A stretch of DNA of 64,000 nt from Rapana venosa (Eukaryota; Mollusca; Gastropoda; Neogastropoda; Muricidae). The position numbers were made by a program, and so were the translations under genes. Under the pieces are notes generated by a model that was not told where the DNA came from, ran no database searches, and was given only the letters and a program-made list of their open reading frames with translations. This document shows positions 46,545 to 55,328 of the stretch, piece by piece (positions within the stretch are counted from its first letter, which is position 1; each line of letters opens with the position of its first letter). The stretch lies in NCBI GenBank assembly GCA_028751875.1, contig CM054155.1, forward strand, positions 53,316,431-53,380,430. The letters are read 5' to 3'.

Positions 46545-47745
46545 TTATGTTATAAAAATTTTTTCACTATGGAAACTAAAGAGGTTTAAAAATTTAAAAA
46601 GGATCAAAAAACGGGCTGGATTTTTACATAACCCAAAACCTTTAATGCCTGGCTGCTGTGAAGAACATTGTTTCAAGTCAATTTCCCAACCCACTAAATC
46701 ATAAAACCCAAACCCTCCCATCAAAAAATCCACTGCAAAACAGGTTTCAATCCATACAGGTTTTATCAAAACCACTTTTTAAATTTTTATTCAATGTGCA
46801 AAACAGGCTGTGGTGTATCAAACGACCACATAACCATCCAAACCAGCTTATAAAGTCTGTTACAGTTTCATGTGTACTATTATTTTAGGCATGTTTTCTG
46901 AGGGGCAGGGCCCAATTTTCCAAACTGAATAATTTCAATCCTTTTAATAATAGGGTTAAAAAAAACTTACCAAAAAGGGTGTGAAAGAGTTTTTAATATT
47001 TAAATTTTAAGACGACATTCAACAAACACAGGACAAAAATCATGGTATGGGAATCTGTTTTGTGGGTGTGCACAGGAGGAAATAACTATGACTGGCAGCC
47101 TCCACATACATTTTTCTCACAGGAGCAAGAGTTGTTCTTGGATCAATAGAGCAAGAGCACAGAAACGCATGGACAACATTTATTCTTGTCAAGCGTGAAG
47201 GGTTAACAAGACCAGGATTATAGAGGATTAATGAATCTGTTCATGTATATGTGTGGTGCTTGCTTGGAGCACAGGCACAGACAAGGTCAAGCATCATCAC
47301 AAGTGGTGGTACTGGGTTTGATGCACAGAAGCAGTTTCTAGCAAATCTTGAAGACAGTATTAACTCAGCTGTCGACTTACTATCAAGCATCAAGCATTAT
47401 CAAGAAAATCTTCACTATGCTCTTCTAAGGTAGACTTTGCTATAGGGCATGGTTTATATATGCTGCCTTACAACATGTAGTTACAAATAGGAGAAATCAA
47501 GAACTACAACAATAATATTCTTATAGCTGGAGATGATGTGCAGCTTGGCAAAAATGAAAGCGTAAACAACACACCGGCAGCAGTAGTATCAATTAGCACC
47601 AGCAGTGGAAAGTGTAGCACCAGCAGCGGACAGTGTAGTACCAGCAGCGGAAAGTGTAGCACCAGCACCAACAACAGCAACAGATACAGCAACACCAACA
47701 GCAAGGTCAAGAACTCCTGTTGCCTTAGAGCAAATTAAAAGTTAT
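46545..47745 (+). pseudogene. conserved Polinton protein, full-length copy
   Basis: Plus-strand gene starting near 46,545. The first 450 bp are unpolished but match 6,370-5,900 (GCGVSNDH..., LQFHVYY). From 47,030 the sequence is cleaner: PHTFFSQEQELF (about 47,105), NESVHVYVWCLLGAQAQTRS (47,229-47,288), GGTGFDAQKQFLANLEDSIN (47,305), then VDFAIGHGLYMLPYN (47,433) and NNNILIAGDDVQLGKNESVN (about 47,510). The C-terminus is a Ser/Thr-rich repeat built from STSSGKC units, with TAA at 47,736-47,738. About 400 residues. It accompanies capsid genes in animal Polintons, but no function is established. In-frame stops at 47,147 and 47,221 and a frameshift near 47,430 make this copy non-functional. Confidence 0.7.
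47592..47670 (+). repeat. 21-bp tandem repeat encoding STSSGKC
   Basis: Three to four units of AGCACCAGCAGYGGAMAGTGT in frame with the conserved Polinton protein, giving Ser-Thr-Ser-Ser-Gly-(Lys/Gln)-Cys repeats. The period is a multiple of three, so copy-number change keeps the frame. Repeats of this sort at a C-terminus suggest a fibre-like or disordered tail. Confidence 0.85.
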
Positions 47746-47859
47746 TCCCCTTACAAGAGACAGTCACTCAGATGATATGATTGCTCTCACAGCCATTCTT
47801 GCTTTAGGCGGACTTGTTTATCTTTACCTTAGAAAGTAAAACACCAACAACTAACATTG

Positions 47860-50107
47860 CTAAAGCCCACAAATGCTCTGCCATAAATCCCTAAATCCCA
47901 CAACCTTACTTGCTGTTGATAACAGCCAGCTAACAACAGAACCAATTATACCAGGCAATGCACCTGCTACTTTGGTAGCTAGTTTTTTTAGTAGGTCAGC
48001 TAAGTGACCCAGTTGTTTTTTAACCCAGCCTGTGCCTGTTGGTGAGGAAGGTGGTTGTGGTGGCGGTGGTGTGCTGCTGGGGCCACCTGTCAGTGCATAT
48101 ACAAGTGTGCTTATAGCGAATGCCAATGTTGTGATTACACTGACAAGTGTTATGCCTTGCTTGCAAAACAGTGTATCAATTATTTCTGCTCTCACTCACT
48201 CACTCATCCCTTGTTCGGGACGACCGTTGGGGTACCCGCATGGACGCTGCAAGTGGACCGCCAAATGGTTCTGTCCTGGGCTGCTTTCAGGAGGTTTGGT
48301 ACAATGAGGCCGGTCTACTCCTTGATGTTGGATATCCAGCTTTTGCGTGGTCATCCCTGCCTCCTTGCTCCTTCCACCATTCCCTGCAGGACTGTCTTTG
48401 ACAGGCTGTTATGCCTTGTTGTGTGGCCAAACCATTTCAGTTTCCTCCGTTTGACTGTATCTAGCAATGGTTCTTGTTTGCCAGCCAGTGCCTTGATCTG
48501 CTGCCAGCCGTAGTCATTGGTCTTATGGTCTCTGTAGGTGATGTTCAGGATCCGCCTGAGGCACTTCATCTCAAAGGCTTGAATGCGACGTTCTAAATCG
48601 GCAGTAAGTGTCCATGCTTCACAGCTGTACAAGGCAATGGATGTGACGAGTGCCTTGTAGAGTCTGACCTTAGTGTGGGTTCTGATGTTGTGGTTTCTCC
48701 ACACTTTCGCCAGCTTAGTCATGGAGGAGAGTGCCACAGCAAGTCTGATCTTCACCTCTTGTGTGCTCGTGCCTTCTTTGGTGATGACTGCTCCAAGGTA
48801 CTTGAAAGTTTCCACCTCCTCTAGTGTCTCGCCACTCATCTTGATGCTGTGGGAGTGGTCGGTGTGGTACTGTTTACTAGGATCTTGCTCTTTTCCGTGC
48901 TGATCTCCATACCGGGGCATTGGCTGATGTTTCCAGTCTGGTGGTGAGATCCTGGAGTTCTTCTTCACTGCGGCCCATGAGATCAATATCATCTGCGAAT
49001 TGAAGATTGCAGACTGGCCTTCCTCCTATTGTGATTGTTGGTCTTGAAGTCAAGGAGGGCCTCCTGTATGATGTTCTCCAGGAAAAACGTTGAAAAGAAC
49101 GGGGGATAGCGGGCAGCCTTGTCGAACTCCAACTGAAGTCCGGAAGAACTCCCCGATTTCTCCACCCATGAGGACTGCACTGTGGGAGCTGTCATACAGC
49201 GCTTAGATGACTTGAATCAGGTCCTCGTCGAAGTTATAGTCTCTCATGACTTGCCACAGAGCTTCTTGCCACACTTGGTCGAAGGTCGAATTTCTGCTAG
49301 TGTTGAAAAAAGAATGGGTGGATTGTTTCTTTTATTCTGCTAACCTGAGATTGTAGTTGTTGTCTGTTATTGTTTAGTACCTCTAATCTTGCTTGGATTG
49401 CATCTTGCAGATCTTTTACATGCTGTGTGATTCTTTCTTTTATTTCCTTTCAAGATTTGCGTCATCTGCTTCTGCTAGTTTCTTCTTTTCTAGTCCTATT
49501 TGTGAGTCTACTTCACCTAGATTTGCTGGGTTATTTATCAGTTCACCTTTAATATTCTGTATTGCTTGATTGAGCCTAATTATTTCTCGCATGGGTAGGG
49601 GTGGATCATTTATTGTTTTCAGTGCTGTGTCTTCGTCTGCATGTGTGAAGCTAGTTTCCAACTCTAGAATAGTTTCAGTTGTTGGGTTTGCTGTCTGTGC
49701 TAAGTCTTGAAGTGGTAGACTTTCTATGTTTGTTGGTAGGGTTTGTTCAGCATTGTGTAGTTGTGCATAAGCTTGTGTTGGTAGTCTGTTAGTAGTAGTA
49801 GCCAGTGCATCACTAATACCAAGTTTTCTCTGCATGGTGACAACTAATCTCTGCTTGAGTGTACTTTTGCTAAAAATATATGGGGGTTATTTTTCTTTGT
49901 TAATAAAAACTTTTGTCCTGTGCCAGTTACAGCATACAGATTGTCTTTGATGTCTATATCATAGTCAGTATGGTCTAGTACATCAGGTGATGGTTGTCCC
50001 AAACTTTTGTGAAAATCTTTAACCCTGCTTTCTAATAATTCTGCTAGTTTAGTCTTTTCTAGTCCTATCATCAGCAGGCGGAAACACATCATCTGTATCA
50101 ATATCAT
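47860..50107 (-). pseudogene. Polinton coiled-coil/hydrophobic protein, split by an RTE-like LINE
   Basis: Read on the minus strand. An N-terminal part from 50,107 has TKLAELLESRVKDFHKSLGQ, PDVLDHTDYDID and LYAVTGTGQKFLL. A frameshift near 49,840 leads to an Ala/Gln/Leu-rich helical region (ALATTTNRLPTQAYAQLHN, IQNIKGELINNPANLGEVDS) to about 49,440. A basic segment and NPPILFSTLAEI follow to 49,299. After the LINE (48,191-49,289) the frame continues DTLFCKQGITLVSVITTLAF, a Pro-rich linker (STPPPPQPPSSPTG), then KKLATKVAGALPGIIGSVVS. The last two hydrophobic/amphipathic segments resemble membrane-active minor virion proteins. About 380 residues without the insertion. The assignment as one gene rests on the 9-bp target duplication. 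Confidence 0.65.
48191..49289 (-). mobile_element. RTE-like LINE fragment, 5' truncated
   Basis: Flanked by ATTTCTGCT at 48,182-48,190 and 49,290-49,298. The minus strand has the C-terminal half of RT: LQFADDIDLMG-type catalytic region (about 49,005-48,960), FKYLGAVITKEGTSTQEVKI (48,805), LYKALVTSIALYSCEAWTLT (48,660), and WFGHTTRHNSLSKTVLQGMV (48,430). The 3' end is a (TGAG)n tail (48,191-48,206). Same family as 57,567-59,841. Confidence 0.9.
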
Positions 50108-50162
50108 AGTCCTTAATTATTTCTATTATTGTTTTTTTTTATTTGCTACTAATAGAAAAAAG

Positions 50163-52210
50163 ATGGGACAACAAACATTTGGAGCAATCATTGATCCATC
50201 TATCTATCTATCTGTCCCATAGTCTGATGACCGTGGGGGCACACTCAAAGACTCAACAACCAGTTCCCTCTATTCCTCTCTCTGTTCTGCCTTTCTCAGG
50301 GTTTTGTTGAGTTCTAGGCCTGTCCATTCGCTGATGTTATCCTCCCAGCTCTTCCTCGGTCTGCCTTTTCTTCTTCCTCCTTGGACAGTGCCTTGTAAAA
50401 CTGTCTTTGCAAGTTCTATGGATCTTGTGACAGGCCCATACCATTTAAGTTTACGTTTTTTCACGATCGTTAGAAGGTTCTCATAGGGTCCAATGGTTTG
50501 CTGGATTCTGTTATGCACACTTTCGTTGCTTATGTGGTCTTTGTAGGAGATGCCAAGGAGTCTCCAAAAGCATCTCATCTCCACCGCCTGTACTCTTCTC
50601 TCCAAATCTGCAGTCAGGGTCCATGATTCACAGGCATACAGAAATATGGATATGACAAGGGAGCGCATTAGTCTGATCTTGGAGATAAGTGAGATATTTT
50701 TATCTCACCAGATGGTGTTTAGTTTTGACAAAGCTGTTATTGTCTGTGCAGTCCTGCATACTACTTCTGGCTTGGATCCCTGGTCTGATACAATGGCTCC
50801 CAGGTACTTGAAGCTTTGAACTGTTGCCAGCTAATGCCGTTGGTGTTATTAGTCATCAGTTTGGTCTTCTCTGCACTGATTTCCATGCCGTATGTTTTGG
50901 AGGCCTTATTCAAGTGTTCTTTTAGGCTGGCAAGCTCTTTTTCTGATCCTGCTATTCCATCAATGTTATCAGACATTTAAAAGATCCCCTTGGCATTAAG
51001 GGAAACACAGACAATCGTTATCACAAACAAACCATCAACTATTGATGAAAATCAGATTTTGACAGGTTTCCTAATCTAGGAAAAGATTATGTCATTGCTC
51101 CAGGCACAACTAGGCTTGCTTTTCAGATTGATTTAGAGTCTGGCGATGATCCAAATAGGACTGTGGTTGCAAACTTAGGAAGGGCTATTATAAAAAAGAT
51201 TAGTGTTAAGCTGGAAGGTAGAGAAGTACTGTCACTAAACAATGCAGGCATATTCTTAATCTATACTGATGTGTGGATGACAACTGAAAAAAGAGATTAC
51301 CTTGTTTATCAGGGCATACAAGGATGATGGTGGACTAAAACATAGAGTAAATTCTCTGCTGATATGGGAAACAAGAAAAAAGATGCTGCCATAGCAAGAG
51401 CCTATGGTAACAGGTTTTGTATTCCCCTAGACTTTGAACTGCTCAGCTCTCACATGCCTTACAATCAGGGTGCACTCAGAGACAGACTTTCATCTGAGCT
51501 AACCTGTAATGACAGTGCCCGTGTTATTGAACCCACTGACAGTGAAGCCAAGTACAAAATCTCTGGTATATCTTTACAGTATGATGCTGTCAATCACCCA
51601 GAGCTTGCACGTCTGATTGCACAGCAATATCAGTCAAAGCTTGCTATCTACTATGAAAGAGTACTCAACCTTAGCACATTAATGAAGAGTAAAGCAGAGA
51701 CTGTGTGGAACATAAATCTAAACACCCCTGCAAGATCGCTAAAAGGTATATTGATGCTGTTTGAAGAACCAGAAGACCCCTTTGCCAGATCAAGTGAAAG
51801 GTTTGTTAATCATGGTATCAAACACTTGTCATGCACTATAGAGGGCCAACCAAATCAAGTCTATGCCTCGTTATTTACCATACCAGCACTTTGGTGAGGT
51901 AAGAAAATACTTTGCTGCTGGACAACACAATGATCCCACTACTGGTCTTACAAGCAAATCTTTGCATCTACATGATGTTAAGCTTCATAAATACATGACA
52001 TCTAAATATGCATGGTGGGTTGACTTAAGGTCAACAGATGATAATTAGCTGCATGACTCAGGAAGACGTATTGAAAACGGGTCAGAAGGAATAACTATTC
52101 AGATAGAGAAAGAGCAAGAAAACGATGAGCCAATAAAAATAAATCTATTTGTAGTGATGGATGCACAACTCAACATAGAAGGAAACAGACTAAAAGAAGT
52201 TGTATACTAA
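50163..52210 (+). pseudogene. Polinton major capsid protein (double jelly-roll type)
   Basis: The ATG at 50,163 starts MGQQTFGAIIDPS and is cut at once by an RTE-like insertion (50,196-50,985). Coding resumes DPLGIKGNTDNRYHKQTIN, then FPNLGKDYVIAPGTTRLAFQ (51,065), RAIIKKISVKLEGREVLSLN (51,183), FCIPLDFELLSSHMPYNQ (51,418) and WNINLNTPARSLKGILMLFE (51,706). Next come HLSCTIEGQPNQVYASL (51,825) and, after a frameshift near 51,870, KYMTSKYAWWVDLRSTDD and FVVMDAQLNIEGN, ending at TAA 52,208-52,210. The ordered motifs match Polinton major capsid proteins. Stops near 51,045 and 51,328 and the frameshift disable it. The protein would form the capsomers of the virion. Confidence 0.85.
50196..50985 (-). 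mobile_element. RTE-like LINE fragment inside the capsid gene
   Basis: The minus strand reads MSDNIDGIAGSEKELASLKE from 50,976 (the position just after the RT catalytic motif), KTYGMEISAEKTKLM, FKYLGAIVS-like sequence (50,810), then MRSLVISIFLYACESWTLT (50,668), WYGPVTRSIELAKTVLQGTV and RPRKSWEDNISEWTGLEL. The 3' tail is (GATA)n (50,198-50,218 read in reverse), different from the (TGAG)n family. GATCC occurs at both borders and may be a short target duplication. Confidence 0.85.
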
Positions 52211-52820
52211 TGGGTCCGTTAAGTTTTCTACCAAAAGAGCCCCATTGTTCTGTAATATGTGGGCAGACTGCCTGTGGATTGACTGTATTTGTATTGGATT
52301 TATTACAAACAGTGTACAAAAATCATTTTGATTTTATTGTTATATTCTGGCGGACACTGCACAACAATAAAACATACAGAGAGAGAAACTTTATTTGTCA
52401 GATGAGAATATAATTATAGTCAACCCCTCTGACAGGCTAAGTGAGTGTTTAGAATACTATTACAGGTTGTTTGAAAATACAGTAACCTTATTTCTTATAG
52501 ACGACTGCTCAGCAGGGCCTGACATTGTTAAGAAAAGGAATAGTTTGTCAAAGCTTTCATTCAGCAGGTGACATGCACAGTTAAGTGTCTGGATACTGAC
52601 ACAAAAATACAATTCTGTATTCAAAGACTTTCATGAACAGTTAAAGGTAGTAGTTCTCTTCCACATGAAAGACAGAGATGGGTTTAATAACTGCCTTCGG
52701 GAGAATGATGTTATTACTTAGGGACAAGAAAGAGAAAGGATAAAACTTAAATTAAGAAGCTGAAAACATGTTAAGGTTATTATTAAAACAGATCAACCAA
52801 CATCATATTGCGTTGTGTAA
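52210..52820 (+). pseudogene. Polinton packaging ATPase (A32/FtsK-HerA type), degenerate
   Basis: The ATG at 52,210-52,212 shares its A with the TAA of the capsid gene (TAATG). The Walker A region reads GQTACGLT (52,261-52,284), where a Lys is expected before the final Thr; here it is Leu. After a stop near 52,411 the same gene continues VNPSDRLSECLEYYY and a Walker B strand LFLIDDCSAGPDIVKK (about 52,488), then AQLSVWILTQKYNSVF with the sensor-like Gln (about 52,585) and HMKDRDGFNNCLRENDVIT, ending at TAA near 52,818. About 200 residues, typical of the family, which drives DNA into the capsid. The missing Walker A lysine predicts no ATP hydrolysis. Confidence 0.8.
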
Positions 52821-53398
52821 ATCGCAATAGTGATCTGTTTTTTAAACGCACACACAAACGAACAGACACCACTAACACACAACACAGCTAGTAGGCCACA
52901 TAGTAATGGCAATCCCTTTTTTAAACACATATACAGCTTCCTCTCACAACTCTGTAAACCACACATGCACAAAGGGGGCGTGGCCTATCACACTTTCCAG
53001 TTCTTTCTCGAAGTTTTAGTGACTAGGCTACAGAATCACATGTCTTAGGCTACATCTGGTTTGAGAGTGCTCAGCCATTTCTCACCAAGCCAGGGAAGGG
53101 GACCCACTTGTTTCTGTTCAGTGCTTCTTCTTGTTATTCAAGATCACAAACTCTGTAAATGGTTTAATAGAATATCTTCAAAACAATGTGGGGAGTCCTA
53201 TTCTCAGAGAGTTATTCATTTTTTACAAGGTGAAAAAAGCTGTTATTCACTTTGTTAGGTAGCAGTGTGTGTTAGGCAAGCTTTGACTAGGACTAGAGCA
53301 AGCTGGTTGGAGCCTACTGCACAGCAAAAACAAGAGTCTTGTGACAGATTTAGCTGCGAAGTTATGTTCTAAACATAGGCTGTGAAGTAATGTTTTAA
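52821..53398. other. subterminal non-coding region of the Polinton
   Basis: No gene is found. Contains GGGGGCGTGGCCTA (52,975) and AT-rich stretches; no recognised repeat. Confidence 0.5.
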
Positions 53399-53540
53399 AA
53401 CTAGGACAAGTAGTCATGGCAGGACTATCCTTCCTAATTTGTTCTAAAACTAGGACAAGTAGTCTTGTAGAACTATCTGTCCTAGTTTTAAAACAAACTA
53501 GGACAAGTAGTCTTGTCAGGACTACCTGGCCTAGTTTGGT
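53399..53540. repeat. subterminal tandem hairpin units
   Basis: About 60-bp units begin AACTAGGACAAGTAGTC and end (T/C)GTCCTAGTT or a degenerate form, so each unit is an inverted repeat and the set is a direct tandem. Three units are visible, at 53,399, 53,451 and 53,508. They lie about 100 bp inside the right terminal repeat. Confidence 0.8.
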
Positions 53541-53635
53541 CTACAAATAAATAGTCCCATCCCACACATGCATGTCCTTTCCCAACACAAGCACACAAAA
53601 CACTGCCCATTAGCCTAACAATTATTAATAACTAG

Positions 53636-53794
53636 AGAGATAGGGTAAAGGCTGACTCAAGGTAAACTTATTTGTTTTCATATAAAACTATGCAACTCTT
53701 GGTCCGATGAGGTGAAGCCAAATCGGACCAAAAGTTGCATGGTTTTATATGAAAAGGATATAGTTGAGCTTGAGTCAGCCTTTACCCTACCTCT
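53636..53794. repeat. right terminal inverted repeat of the Polinton
   Basis: Reverse complement of 30,275-30,433; read from the outside it starts AGAGGTAGGGTAAAGGCTGA. It is internally palindromic like its partner. The adjacent outer bases are ACAAGT. Confidence 0.85.
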
Positions 53795-53939
53795 ACAAGT
53801 AAATATATTCCTGCAGCAGATTTCGCTACATGAACCTGTTTTGAACTTTCCTTTCAACAAACTGCATTATTTTATCACAAACAACATCCTTTTGTTTTGT
53901 TGGTTTTTTTTATTTAATGTCTATTCACATTTTAGTGAT

Positions 53940-54105
53940 AGAGTGTGTGTGTGTGTGTGTCTGTGCATGCATGCGTGTGTGCCTCCGTGCGTGTGTGTGT
54001 TTGTGCGCACGCCCACGTGTGCACTGTGAGTGTGTGTGTGAGTGTGAGAGTGTGTGTGCATGTATGTGTGTGCGCGCGTGTGTGTATATGTGTGTGTTTA
54101 TTTTA
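53940..54105. repeat. imperfect (TG)n microsatellite
   Basis: GTGT-rich with GCATGCATGC and GCGCACGCCC interruptions. No gene. Confidence 0.9.
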
Positions 54106-54109
54106 ATTT

Positions 54110-54449
54110 GATTTTTTTTTATTCCGAGGATAACGGAATAAGCACTAGTGTGCTTTTTTACATACAGTTTCTGTGTGAATGCAGTTTAGAAAATTTGTCA
54201 TCCATTCCCACCAGCACACAATGGCCTAATCTTCCGAAAAGTGGAATGGGTTTTATTGTATGTGCAAGATGTTGAGCGTGTGTTCGCATACGGGACCTCG
54301 GTTTATAGTCTCATCTGAAAGATTTCTACGGGGAGTAGAGTTGGCACTGATATTAAATCCAGAGGAAAAATCGTCTTGAACGAGATTTGAACTCGGGCCA
54401 GCAGATCACGAGCGCTAGGCAACGGGCTTTACTCTAACCACTAGGCAAT
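54110..54449 (-). mobile_element. full-length tRNA-derived SINE with hairpin tail
   Basis: Read on the minus strand from 54,449: TATTGCCTAGTGGTTAGAGT (A box), GAGTTCAAATCTCG (B box, about 54,385), the core CAGATGAGACTATAAACCGA (about 54,322), then ATTAGGCCATTGTGTGC (about 54,225) and a 3' end, GTAAAAAAGCACACTAGTGC followed by TTATTCCGTTATCCTCGGAA and a poly-A. The 3' hairpin (GCACACTAGTGC is palindromic) is the piece found alone at many other places in this window. Its 5' end touches the next Polinton terminal repeat. Confidence 0.85.
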
Positions 54450-54450
54450 A

Positions 54451-54604
54451 AGAGATAGGCTAAATGGGCATTCAGGTTCATACACCCTGTTTTTGAGCAA
54501 ATCGCTGCAACTTTGGCCCTCCATGGCTATTGTCATTCGGACCAAAGCTTCGTAGATTTGTACAAAACAACGCGATTTTCCCTCAATGCTCATTTAACCT
54601 ATCT
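54451..54604. repeat. terminal repeat of the second Polinton (diverged)
   Basis: Starts AGAGATAGGCTAAATGGGCA and ends TTTAACCTATCTCT, the same ends and length as the first element's repeat, but the interior is largely different. The inner flank (CTCTACTAAAAATGAAAGTG) is shared. It is also partly palindromic (CAACTTTGGCC against GGACCAAAGCTTC). Confidence 0.75.
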
Positions 54605-54702
54605 CTCTACTAAAAATGAAAGTGATACCATCTTATTTGTAATGGGTAAAACATATAAAATTATGGAAATTTATGCTAAAACAAGTTTTATTTGAAAAAA
54701 AT

Positions 54703-55258
54703 ATTGAAGAACCTGGCAAGAACTTTACCAATACTTATTTAAGAACTTAACAAATACTTATTTAAGAACTAAAAAAAGAACCTAACAAGAACCTGACAAG
54801 AACTAAAACAAGAACGTTAGCTAACAAGAACTAAAACAAAAACCTAACAAGTACATGACAAGAACTAAAACAAGAACGTTAGCTAACAAGAACTAAAACA
54901 AAAACCTAACAAGTACATGACAAGAACTAAAACAAGAACCTGACAAGAACTAAAACAAGAACCTAACAAGAACTAAACCACCCAAACAAAACTAAAACAA
55001 GAACCTACCAAGAACCTGACAAGAACTAAAACAAGAACCTGACAAGAACTAAAACAAGAAACCTAACAAGTACTAAACAAGAACCTAACAAGAACTAAAA
55101 CAAAGACTAAAACAAGAACCTAATAAGAACTAAAACAATAACCTGGCAAGAATCTAACAAGAACTAAAACAAAACCTAAAACAAGAACCTAACAAGAACT
55201 AAAACACGAAACTGGCAAGAATCTAACAAGAACATAACAAAGAACCTGATAAGAACTT
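54703..55258. repeat. subterminal minisatellite of the second Polinton
   Basis: Same AAGAACCTAAC/AAGAACTAAAAC units as 30,528-30,770 but over twice as long. A larger internal duplication containing GAACGTTAGCTAACAAG occurs at about 54,813 and 54,875. The array ends at the same boundary, TTATTCAATAATTGTTTAAT, in both elements. Confidence 0.9.
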
Positions 55259-55328
55259 ATTCAATAATTGTTTAATATAAAATATATTGATAACGATAGA
55301 CATCGTGAATTGTGATGAACTTTTGCAT

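Larger units (their letters stand above)
34280..47000. repeat. right arm of the ~12.6-kb inverted repeat
   Basis: Reverse complement of 5,920-18,518. This arm lies inside the complete Polinton (30,275-53,794), which continues past it on both sides, so the right arm is the original context and the left arm the displaced copy. Confidence 0.9.
30275..53794. mobile_element. Polinton/Maverick transposon, nearly complete, with nested insertions
   Basis: A 23.5-kb element bounded by 159-bp terminal inverted repeats that start 5'-AGAG, consistent with the AG...CT termini of Polintons. It encodes integrase, protein-primed-type PolB, major and putative minor capsid proteins, packaging ATPase and several small conserved genes. 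A maturation protease was not found. Inserted inside it are an L1-like LINE, a SINE, two RTE-like fragments and the ~3-kb module. Without these the element would be about 14-15 kb, in the normal size range. The flanking six bases (AACAAT left, ACAAGT right) are similar but not identical, so a 6-bp target duplication is only possible. Confidence 0.9.

Noticed and set aside
48007..48513. Plus-strand ORFs over the hydrophobic Polinton gene and LINE
   Set aside because: Antisense shadows of the minus-strand Polinton gene and RT.
30275..53794. A Polinton cysteine (maturation) protease gene
   Set aside because: No segment with the expected His/Cys motifs was found; the unknown gene at 7,086-7,566 does not show them.
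30269..53800. A perfect 6-bp target-site duplication for the Polinton
   Set aside because: AACAAT and ACAAGT are similar but not identical, so I did not call a duplication.
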